Positions 24,050 to 33,359 of a stretch of DNA of 64,000 nucleotides are shown piece by piece. The stretch lies in NCBI GenBank assembly GCA_021234155.1, contig JAJEKV010000263.1, forward strand, positions 308,001 to 372,000, in the 5' to 3' direction. Positions within the stretch are counted from its first letter, which is position 1. Every line of letters starts with the position of its first letter. Source of the stretch: Isoetes taiwanensis (Eukaryota; Streptophyta; Lycopodiopsida; Isoetales; Isoetaceae). The position numbers and the translations under genes are program-made. The notes below the pieces were generated by a model that made no database searches, had not been told where the DNA came from, and saw only the letters and a program-made list of their open reading frames with translations.

Positions 24050-24840
24050 TATATGGAAGAACAGGAAGTTGGCTCGGTTTGATGGGAAATCGAGGAGGAG
24101 GCTTGAATGCGGAATCTTGGTTGGGCCGAAATGAAGGAATTCGGAAGTCCTATGGAATGACAGAGAGAAAGATCTGAGGGAAGGTCGCCACCACGAATCT
24201 TACGAGGCTGCCGGTATTTGGTGGAAGGGATTACGCCCGAGCTAAACACACGGATAGGAAGCGGATGCAAGTTCGGGAAGTTTGCTAAGGCTTTTAAATC
24301 GCATTCGTGCCTAAAATGCGCACAAATGCCAGCAGATTGAGACCTTCTACGAGGTTGGAGCGAAGGGCATGTCGTCTGCGAGGCCTACAGCGGCAATTCA
24401 TGCGTTTGAGGTTATGCGTGCGGGGAATGAATGAGAAAAAAGCGATGAGGGGCTACATTGAAGGGTTGGCCCCATCCATTAAGCGAATGGTCAAGGCCAT
24501 CGACCCAAAAGTCGACGCTTGGCGGAAGCTAAGGCATTAAGCCTTGAGGAGGACGCCGCGCCAAAGAGCGGTATCCGTGACCTGCTCCTTACTACGCAGC
24601 CACGGCCGTCCACACCTTACAAACCCGATTCGCCAAGTCGGGGCCCTCTCGGCTACAATTCTTATGGGCCGAGGAGAAGAAAGTTGCTTTTGCCGCACCC
24701 GGATAAGCGAGAACAATCTTTGGTAAGGAAATTGGGGCCTCTTATAGTCCATTCCTAAAGAGGCGGAGAAACGGCTCAGCCCGGGATAAGGCATGCTACG
24801 GTGCATGAGGCCTGGACACTTCATGCGAGAATTGTCCGTG
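24050..24840 (+). pseudogene. gag region of the LTR element
   Basis: The retrotransposon Gag domain is readable across several frames: a FDGKS start near 24076, a W-W-K-G motif near 24220, FMRLRLCVRGMNEKKAMRGY (about 24400-24450) and IEGLAPSIKRMV. A CCHC zinc knuckle (C-Y-G-C ... GHF-MRE-C) lies at about 24794-24837 but needs two one-base corrections. Gag would form the virus-like particle and bind element RNA. Multiple frame breaks mean it is not translatable as written. Confidence 0.7.
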
Positions 24841-24939
24841 ACGTCACATGGCTGCTCAAGCTGGCCATGGCCGACCTGGATTGGGAAGATTTGGAGTCCA
24901 ATCTTCTGCTGGAGGACGAAGGCTCCGAGTACATTCATG

Positions 24940-25345
24940 GTGCGTCTCATATTCTTGCAGCTATAGAAGCAGTAAGCGAAAGTCAGCCTTCTGTTATTTC
25001 TACAATAGGCCAAGTAGACAGTAAGCCCTTCATAATTTTGATGGACACGGGTAGTACGCATAATTTTGCTTCTCCTAGAATGGCCAGTCTGCTGCGGTGG
25101 AAAGCGTTGAGATCCCGAGACCTAAGCCAGTCACATTAGCTAGCGGTAAGATCAGACACACTCATGGCCGCCGTATTAACCTTAAAATGCAGTTGCCAGG
25201 TGCACCAGTTGCCTTGGGTGCCGAGTTAATGGACATTGGCAAATATGATCTTATTGTGGGAATGGAGTTTTTAGCGTCTGCTGGGGCCCACATAGGCTGT
25301 GAAAAGCGGGGAGGTCACCTTCAAGCGCCGCTAATGGAGCACGTG
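24940..25345 (+). pseudogene. Aspartic protease region
   Basis: The frame at 24801-25139 carries ILMDTGSTHNFASP, with the DTG active-site triad of retroviral-type aspartic proteases at about 25042-25050. A second frame (25097-25348) continues with a strand pattern DLIVGMEFLASAG typical of the C-terminal half of the domain. The protease would process the Gag-Pol product. One frame shift separates the halves. Confidence 0.8.
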
Positions 25346-25423
25346 TGACAATAAAAGGTGATTCATTACACTCCGCTATGCAGTCAATGTCAATAAAGCA
25401 GCTAGGAAAAGCTATACGCAGGA

Positions 25424-26260
25424 ATGAACTCCTTTGCCTCATTAAACTTGCTTCCATTGAGTCGGACTCCAAAAGCGGCGACAATGTCGGCCTTACCATC
25501 GGACATTGCTAACCTTCTTCGAGAGTTTAGCGATCTTTTTCCAGATGAGATCCACAAGCTTCCTCCTTTCAGAGGGGTGGAATGTGAGATAACTCTTGAA
25601 CCAGGTACTAAGCCTACCAGCAAAGCCCCGTCGCGAATGAGTCCTCAGGAGTTAGCGAGCTTAAGAAAGCTTGACTACAAGAGTTCTTGAATTTGGGGTT
25701 TATTGCCCAGTGTTTCACCATTTGGGCTCCTATTCTTTTTGTCAAGAAGAAGGATGGCTCCTTAAGGATGTGTATTGATTATAGGCAACTCAATAAGCAT
25801 ACCATCAAGAATCGCTATGCCTTGCCTAGGGCGAGATGATCTTATGGACCCGGTTACAAGGAGCAAAATATTTCTCAAAAGATTGATTTCGCTCCGGGTA
25901 CCATCAGATAAGGATTAAGGAAGAGGACATCCATAAGTGCGCTTTTCATTACGGATATGGGCATTATGAATTCTTTGTCATGCCTTTTGGATTGACCAAC
26001 GCCCCTAGCGTTTATGCGGTTGATGAATGACATCTTAGCCAATACTTGGATGACTTTGTTGTCATTTTCTTTGATGACATTCTCATCTATAGTAAAACCT
26101 TGCAGCAACATGAACAACATCTCGATTAGCTTTGCAAAAGCTAAAGCCATCGACTCTTTGCCAAGTTCTTTAAATGCAAGTTCGCCACTCAGGGGTAGAC
26201 TATTTGGGGCATATTATCTGTGTGAAGGAATTGCTACAGACCAGCTAAGATAGAAGCGAT
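25424..26260 (+). pseudogene. Reverse transcriptase region
   Basis: The N-terminal part reads LLREFSDLFPDEIHKLPPFR, then RMSPQELASLRK. It is followed in other frames by [20 protein letters not shown] (about 25737-25797), [20 protein letters not shown] (about 25950-26010) and the catalytic box FDDILIYSK (about 26068-26097). These are the standard Ty3/Gypsy RT blocks in order. At least five frame breaks occur, many at single-base indels. Confidence 0.9.
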
Positions 26261-26429
26261 AAAGGATTGGCCCATTCAACTAATGTTTTGGAGGTCAGGA
26301 GTTTCTTGGGACTCATGAGGATATTATCGGAAATTTGTTAAGGATTTTGCAACAATTGCGCACCTCTTACTAATCTCACAAGGCATGAGAAAGTAAAGGA
26401 TTGGATGGAACATTGGAAAACAAAAGTCC

Positions 26430-26900
26430 AAGTCGGCTTTCGGAAGCTCAAGGATGCCTTAACATACGCACCAGATCCTTACCTTGCACGATCACGAAAA
26501 GGATAAATCATTAGCCACCCACGCTAGTAAGATAGCTCTTGGTGGAGTTCTAATGCAAGAGGGGAGAGTTGTTGCTTACGATTCAAAGAAGATGAAGCGA
26601 TCGAGGAGCGGCGATATCCTATCCATGACCAAGAATTGCTGGCGGTTGTTCGTGCTCCGTATTTGGAGACACTACCTTCTTGGTAGAAGATTCCATTTGG
26701 ATACGGATCATCGAGTCTCCGCTATTTATCCACCCGGCCAAATCTCAATCTCGCCCGGTATGAGATGGATGGAATTCCTCGAGGAATATGACTTGAGATT
26801 GTATATAAGCGGGGGAAGCACAATGTGGTTCGCGGATGCTTTGTCACGTCATCCCTTCATAACCCGCACCCATTGTAATGCCATTTTCCACACTCACCAA
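26430..26900 (+). pseudogene. RNase H region
   Basis: After RT, the frame beginning near 26484 carries LATHASKIALGGVLMQEGRV followed by VAYDSKKM. This matches the Gypsy RNase H start (D-A-S-x-x-A-I-G-A-V-L-x-Q), with the first Asp replaced by His. The YLLGRRFHLDTDH block and the DALSRHP end follow at about 26670-26855. The domain degrades the RNA template during reverse transcription. Confidence 0.85.
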
Positions 26901-26949
26901 ATGAGTTTGGGAAGCACATAGAACAGACTTTGGCCCACAGATCCCGAAT

Positions 26950-28405
26950 TACGTAATATTTGGGAAAGTTTGGGTAAGGAAGCCGTCGACCGATAGAGAA
27001 CGTGAAGCATTCGTTCATATAAGAAGGAGGGCAATTTATTATATTACAAAAGATAAGTTGTGTGTTCAATGACCTCGGGGGTCGCGAAAGCTGATTCTCC
27101 ATGACACACACATGACCCTATAGCGAGGACATGCGGGTTTTATGAAAACTTACTTTAAGATCCGCTCCGACTATTTTTGGTCTTCCATGAAGAAGGATAT
27201 TGCTAGGTACATCAAAGCGATTAATCAGGGTTTGTCGGCAAACCAAAATTTGAGCAATTAAGAGTTCAGGGGAGTTGCAACCTTTGGATGTGCCCAGCGC
27301 CAAGTGGGAAGTCATAACCATGGATTTCATTGTGGGGCTTCCCATTACTCTCCGTGGGTATGATGCCTTAATGGTCGTGGTCGACAAACTATCAAAGATG
27401 GCTCACTTCACGCCATGTCGCACCCGGACACCGCCTTCGACACCGCCTTGCTCTTTGCAAAGGAAATTTTCAGGTTGCACGGGATCTTGGAGAGTAATTG
27501 TATCGGATAGGGATCCTAAGTTTGTCGATGCATTACGGAAGGATTTCTTCGCCACCATCAGACCAAGCTTGCCATGAGTCTGACCTACCATCCTCAGACG
27601 GATGGTCAAGCGAGCGTGTCAATCGTATTATCGAAGATATGCTAGAAGCTATGTATGGAGTAAATAAATCACAATGGGCGGATTATATTTTACTTGGTAG
27701 AATTAAGCCTACAGCGATTACAAAGCAGGAGTCTTCTAGAATGTCTCCCTTCATGATAAATTATGGCTATCAATGTCTTACTCCCGACACGTGGCATAAT
27801 CCTGTTTCTAAAGTGGAAGTCTCGCAACAACTCCTTCTAGAAATCTGGGCCTTGGTGGAAGAAGTTCGGGGATTACTTATTGGCCGCCTTGATCGTCAAA
27901 AAGAGTCTAGCGGATAAGCACCGAACCCCACGAATCTTCGGTGGGGTTAATCGGTTTGGCTTAAGATCAAAGTAAAACAAGCCAAGCTTAAAATTGGTAA
28001 CTGTAAAAAGTTGGCACCCAGATGGGCTGGACCGTTCGGGATTCTTTGAGCATTATGGGAGAAAACAGGCATATCGCTTGGACTTGCCACCCCGCTTGAA
28101 AATCCACAAGGTCTTTCCGTGAGTCTTGAAGCAACAACACACCCCGATCGGAGGAGGTTTTGGATACCCCTACCCTCCTAGAAATGGCCCGAAGAGCATT
28201 TGGAGATAGTGCGAAACTCTTCTTGATCGAGCTTACAAGCGAGACGGAAGGACTCAAATGTTGCAATACTTGGTCAAGTGGAAGCACTTACCGGTTGAAG
28301 ATGCTACGGGTGATGAAGATAGACCTTGAGAAGCACTATCAGGACTTCATGCGGGAATCTCAAGGCGCACCATCAGCGATGCTATCAACCCGCTCTCCGT
28401 GGTAA
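26950..28405 (+). pseudogene. Integrase with C-terminal chromodomain-like segment
   Basis: The zinc-binding start is readable near 27095-27230 (H-D, then GHAGF and W-S-S-MKKDI). The catalytic core shows TMDFIVGLPIT (27318), VVVDKLSKMAHFTPC (27375), VSDRDPKFVD (27500) and a SERVNRIIEDML helix (27610), giving the D,D(35)E residues. Past the core come KLAPRWAGPFGI (about 28005) and a QYLVKWKHLPVEDAT segment (about 28262-28308). The latter is the hallmark of plant chromovirus chromodomains, which steer insertion to marked chromatin. The last frame stops at 28403. Several frame breaks occur. Confidence 0.85.
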
Positions 28406-28995
28406 GCTTGAAGGCTTGATTGACCGAGAATCATGTTTTAGAGGGGTAGCGCGATCGATATGATAATAATAACCGATGATGAGATCACCTTCGTGTTCTC
28501 TAGGACGTGGTGTATTGTTGATGTTGACATGACCGCGAATTGCTAGGAAGGCATCTACTAAATGAATTGCAAGCCGTACCCTTCTAGATATTTTTTCTTT
28601 TATTTGTAGGGGGTGGTCCCTTCAACCACAACTTAATCATACTATTAACCTACGGGTATATGGTTGTGTGGGAGGGCCGATTGAACAAGCCGTCACACGC
28701 CTTGTATAGAGGGTTCTTGATGACCCAACTTTTCCGTATTGGTTTTGTCTACATGTGTGATTTTTTTTGTCGGAATGTTTTAAATGGGACTTGGGTCCTA
28801 AACTCCCTTGATCATAAGTTTGTATCGGGCACCTTGGTGCTTGTACTTTGATATTTTAACTTCAATGTATTACTGTCCGAATTACTATAATCTCAACGTA
28901 TTAATGTTATATTCTTAACTTCATTTTCTAATTCAGTGCTTTACGTATATGTATTCAATTAACTAACCCCAATCTTTGAGGGATGACATTATTTT

Positions 28996-29008
28996 TAAGG
29001 AGGGAGAA
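28996..29008 (+). other. Polypurine tract of the LTR element
   Basis: AAGGAGGGAGAA stands immediately before the right LTR start (TGTGGCGTTCCC at 29009). This is the expected primer for plus-strand DNA synthesis. Confidence 0.9.
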
Positions 29009-31258
29009 TGTGGCGTTCCCGTATTTATCACGGTCTACTATACGGGACACATTACAAATACAAGCGCGTCACTCTCCTAAAAATGCGCTACCATGGAGGT
29101 ATGGGAACTTAATTGCAACCTAGGGGTTACCTTAAAAGGATTAAATTAGCTATGCTAATTTAACACATTAATAATAATAACCTATAACCTAGGAAATTAG
29201 GCTAATTACCATTTGGGAAGGCGCCACTGCCCTTGTCAGTGGGTAGCATGGGGATTGCCAAGTTTGGATGCCAACTTGACCCCTATCCACAGGATTGACT
29301 CGAAGATCGACCAAGGAAGGCCGGGAGAGGCGCCATCGGACACTTTGCGGAAGATCACCATACGATTCGTCCTGTGAAGTACTTGACTGAATTCTCAACT
29401 CCCGAGGAAGATGGAGGCCCCATGGAAGCGAGTCGGCCAGAATTGGTAGGTGGCTATGTGAATTCTAGTTAACACTTGGTTGTGTCCGTCTCTCTCTGTT
29501 CTCTTTGTGAATCAATCATAGAAACTAACCCTTGAGTGTACAAACAAGTTCTCTTTATATTCAATTCTTGGTCTTACTCACGAAAGGATGGATTGTTAGT
29601 TCTTTGTTTAATCGACTCAAAGCGGGGGATTACGGGGTAGAGGCCTCTGAACAGGTGTATTGTAGTATGCTCCTAGATGGCGCCTGTAGAGTCCCATTTG
29701 ATGCGGCACATTGCACAAGAAACCACAGGGTCCTAGATGCTATGGTGCGCTTAGCACCATACAAGGAACACGGTGGTGACATGAGGGGGTGGGGTCAGGG
29801 GTAGCCCTTAAGGGGCGAAAGTTAAGCCAAAAGGCTATTTTTTAAGGGTATCGAGAAATTTTAATGCTATGGTTTAGTAGGGCCCGTTATAGATGAAAAA
29901 AATAAAATTAGCCAACTTTTCTACAAACAAATCTCACTCCACTTGAAAATTTGCCACATCCACTAAGCGTCATAACTATGCATTCGCCTTATCCTCTACC
30001 CTCCTTCTCGAAGATTTCTTAAAGAATCGCCTAGTATTCTAGGCTTTCTTCATAACCTAATCTATTCTCTATATCCATCCAGATACATATAAGAGTACTT
30101 CTAAGGATGCACTGGAGAGCATTTTTTTACAAACCTCCCTTTTAATAGATTTGTTTTGTCTACAAGGATAAGCCACGTTCTCATTTGCAAAGGTTAAGTT
30201 GTGGTATTGCATCATGCAACTATAGTTATAATGTGTTTATGTCCTTGCAGAAATTGCACTTGGGAAATAAAGACACTTAAATCTTGACAAAATAATATTG
30301 GCCATGATTCGCCTAGATTTCTATAAAAGCATTCATGTCTAGAAAACATTCGCCAAACATAGCTAATCTTGCAACTCTATTATTCGCTTTGAGGCCTTCT
30401 AAATTATGCTTAGACAAATTTGGCCTTAAGGGCAACCCAGTGGGGTCTTGCATGAGCATACAAGGCTCTGAGACTCCTGATGGGCTAGGCGATAGCAGGA
30501 GTCACGCGTTGAGGGCCGGGTATGGGTCCCGACACTCCCTGGGTGTAGTGGTGTGATCGTATGGGCACCATGCACTTTAGTAGACCGGGGTAGAGTAGGT
30601 GAGTCGGGCGGATCTTGGGGGCTGATGCGGCACGTATTCTCTAGCTCACCCATGGAACCCAATGATTACGGAAGGGGCGCCTCCCCAGGCCGCCCATCGG
30701 ACCAGGCCATGAAACACGGGTAGGCTCACAGAGGGTGATGCCAGAGTTTGCGTCTCCGGGAAGGCTATAGCAAAGCCATAGCATGAATTGACCCATCTGC
30801 AAAGTGTGCACAGGAGGGATGGATGGGTGGACAACCCTAGCCAATGCTCTATGCATTAGCGCCATGCCAAGACCCGGTCTGCTGATCTCTTGAGGCGGCC
30901 GTCGGTCGATCCTCCACGGAGTCACAGCGGGGTAGGACCCACGGGTTACGGGTGTTTTAGTAGGATTAGATGCATATTCTATGCCGTTGGTATATTAGAT
31001 GGATCGCCACCCTTCGTGGTGGTTATTTATGTATATTCATTTGTGTGCTAACCTTGTATTCATGCTTCCATGACGTAGGAGTCCCATCTTGAAGGCGTGG
31101 GCGAATGACCCGCCATGGTGTCCTTCTTTTGGGCCTCATTTCATAGATGGACCCGAAATAGGCGGAGGGCCCTGCTCATGGTGAGATGATTGCCATGGGA
31201 GGGGAAAGTCCCGTATGTATACGCCCAGAGGGTCGATTATATATTCGGGAGCGTCACA
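29009..31258 (+). repeat. Right LTR, carrying a nested insertion
   Basis: It matches the left LTR along its length and ends CGTCACA at 31258, next to the right target duplication TAATC. It is 2250 bases long because a 643-base element sits at 29797-30439. Confidence 0.93.
29797..30439. mobile_element. Non-autonomous hAT-like element in the right LTR
   Basis: The 643-bp insert is absent from the left LTR. It is bordered by an 8-bp duplication GTGGGGTC (29789-29796 and 30440-30447). Its ends are inverted: AGGGGTAGCCCTTAAGG on the left and, on the other strand, TGGGTTGCCCTTAAGGCC on the right. Eight-base duplications with short inverted ends fit hAT; a MULE with an imperfect duplication is less likely. 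It has no coding capacity. A diverged relative of its left end occurs at 48305-48425. Confidence 0.85.
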
Positions 31259-31301
31259 TAATCAATGGTTCAAGGCTTACTAGATGAAAGTATAAACGAA
31301 C

Positions 31302-31726
31302 CTTTTTCCTCCCAATATAGTCTGCAATTTGTCCACTTGTAATTGCGCCAATCATTGCTCCAATGTTAACAATCGAACCAAAGAGAGAGTACTGCAATAT
31401 AGTAAAACATGTCAGAAGAATAGCCATACAGTAAACTCTGATTATTCTGCAAGTGTACCTCTGACAATGTAAGATTGAGATCTGACATAATAGCTGGCTG
31501 AGTTGGAGAAGTGTAGCCAAGCTGCAACAAAAAATAGTTCTTTCTGAATTCTTAGAACCTGTCCATATACTCCTAAATTCATAGAACCTACAAGAAATTG
31601 TGAAAATGCGCTTACCGACATGCCAAGCGATAATGACCCCAAAGTAGCCACCAAAGTACATAAGACAGGAAAAAATGCTGCAGAATTGTCTTTCGTCAAG
31701 AGAGGGCTTCTGATATCCGAAGCCAT
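31302..31726 (-). pseudogene. ERD6-like sugar transporter, 5' exons 1-3
   Basis: Exon 1 (31726-31616) begins [20 protein letters not shown] and encodes a short cytosolic N-terminus and the start of TM1 ([17 protein letters not shown]). Exon 2 (31521-31459) is [20 protein letters not shown] plus E. Exon 3 (31391-31302) is [20 protein letters not shown] followed by [10 protein letters not shown], with the MFS G-x-x-x-D-x-x-GRK(K) loop motif after TM2. Junctions are GT-AG and all phase 0. These exons are intact. The LTR element lies about 40 bases past the exon-3 donor. The next recognisable exon of the same gene is 24 kb away at 7306, and the intervening residues are missing, so the locus is probably not functional, unless exons sit unseen in the gap. 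Confidence 0.88.
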
Positions 31727-32640
31727 AGCTGGATCTTCCTCAGAATGCCTGGGATGGTGTCTATGTATATCACGTGCCTCCCAGCATCAACCGAGACTCC
31801 CATTTGGAGGAATATGTTCGCCAAAAACCCAGAAAATTCTAAGCAAAATTTTGTCTTCCATAACTTACGGTCTTACCTAGTCATGCTTCTGCGATTGACA
31901 TCGTTTTGCGAAAATCGGCACACTATTCAAATCCAGACAGCTGACAGGAAGCTCTATGCAAGAATAAACTAAGAATATGCAGATTAGAAAAACTGGCCTA
32001 GATGGTTGACGTAGGAACAGGGATTGAAGAGCATGCGAGCTGGCGAGTGGCGCGAAGACGTGGAGCCTATTGAAGGCTGTGAGCAGTTCAATCTTCACCG
32101 TTCATTACCTTGTGTATCTGTTCATCGCACCATCCAAATCTCTCATACATGTGTTAAGCGTGCAACTTGTTCTTGTTATTACTTAGCTCGTAATTTTTGG
32201 CTCAAGATAGTTTAACCCTTAACTCATGGATGATATTTCTGGCCAGGGGATCCCCCACATTCCTCCCAACCCAAGAGTTCCGTTTACTCCACCCTCTATT
32301 ATCCATATGACCCCCCCCTTTTCCCCACCTTAATCCTAGCCCTCCTTTTTCATTGTGCATCCCGATTGTTAATCGAGGAACAAATGCTCTTGTATCCTCG
32401 GCGTATTCTTACACACATGCAGTGGGAGTGGCTGTGGAGCTAAAAGGAGACGGTATATGGAACTAACAAATTGCTTGCTTTTCTGTTATCCTCGTGACAA
32501 CCTCAAGCCACTCTTTCTAGATACCCACCTCTACCATATATAATATAATAGCCCATATATACTAAGTCTGTTTAGAGTGCGAAGTCAAAGCTGAAAATGA
32601 CTTCTATGTGCTTTGCGGATTTCATTTTTCCTTTGATATA
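31727..32640. other. Transporter upstream region and intergenic DNA
   Basis: This should include the promoter and 5' UTR of the sugar transporter on the minus strand; no clear TATA box could be fixed. At 32260-32320 the words TTTACTCCACCCTC and TTATCC match a stretch at 46155-46180, so a shared repeat family is present. No other gene was seen. Confidence 0.4.
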
Positions 32641-32649
32641 ATACATTGC

Positions 32650-32960
32650 AAGCTTTCTTGGATTTCTCAGGATCTCTAAAATGAAATTTACAAACTTTAT
32701 GAAAGGGTGTTATGTCATGTTTTCACCATCAGGTATCCAAATCAATATCAAAATCGGAGTATATCAAGGTTATCTTTTTGCTCCTGCACTCTTTGACTTG
32801 TACGTGATCAATTGGAGGCATAGCTTAATAATCTACATTATCAATTTACGTGTGCCAATGATATCTCGCTTTTGGCACATACCCTAGTATGCAAAATGCT
32901 ATGTCCACCTTTTATGAAAGCTATAGTGTCATATGCCATTCTTTTATAAGAAGGCGTGTT
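32650..32960 (+). mobile_element. LINE reverse transcriptase remnant
   Basis: The frame from 32681 reads KFTNFMKGCYVMFSPSGIQI, then IKIGVYQGYLFAPALFDLYV, resembling the LINE RT block G-V-x-Q-G-x-x-x-x-P-x-L-F-x-L-Y. A frame change then gives FTCANDISLLAHTL (about 32845-32885), a degraded FADDI.LLA catalytic box with Asn for the first Asp. It is a short inactive relic. Confidence 0.6.
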
Positions 32961-33359
32961 ATTTTCCAAAATTTGGAATGTGTTAATCTCGATTGAGTTG
33001 GTCACATTCATTTCATTGATTTGTTGTTATTCATACAGTTGCATGAGCAGCATATGTAAACAGCTTTGTACCTGCAGACATCAATAAAAATTGTTTGAGT
33101 GTCATTCAAGACTGCAATGTGTAAATGTAAATGTTTGGTATATCTTATTCATTTGATGTTTAATGCTTTCATTTAGTACTATCGGCAGGAATGCAAATAG
33201 ATTGTGGTCTGCAAATATCAACAAATATTTTAGGTTGTATTCCAGAATGGTCTTGCCACAGTTTTGGGTCAATGCACTATTCATTTGGCATGACCAAAAC
33301 ACAGCAGCACTGTAAACAGATTTCTAAATACATAAATCAGTGTCTAATTCTACAGGTTG

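Larger units (their letters stand above)
17466..31258 (+). mobile_element. Complete Ty3/Gypsy (chromovirus-like) LTR retrotransposon
   Basis: The element starts TGTGACGTTCC and ends GCGTCACA, giving the inverted TG...CA ends of an LTR element. It is flanked by identical 5-bp duplications, TAATC at 17461-17465 and 31259-31263. In order it has: left LTR, primer-binding site, a long leader, gag, protease, reverse transcriptase, RNase H, integrase with a C-terminal chromodomain-like stretch, polypurine tract and right LTR. The order RT-RNH-INT and the chromodomain place it among plant chromoviruses; the long LTRs recall the Tekay/Del type (inference). It lies in intron 3 of the sugar transporter, about 40 bases beyond the donor. 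Frames are broken many times, often at homopolymers. Confidence 0.95.

Noticed and set aside
24537-25061. 174-residue minus-strand frame inside the LTR element
   Set aside because: It is opposite gag and protease of the plus-strand element; a shadow.
31442-31515. Continuous reading of transporter exon 1 into the following bases
   Set aside because: The frame past 31616 has no family similarity, while GT-AG splicing to [15 protein letters not shown] matches the family.
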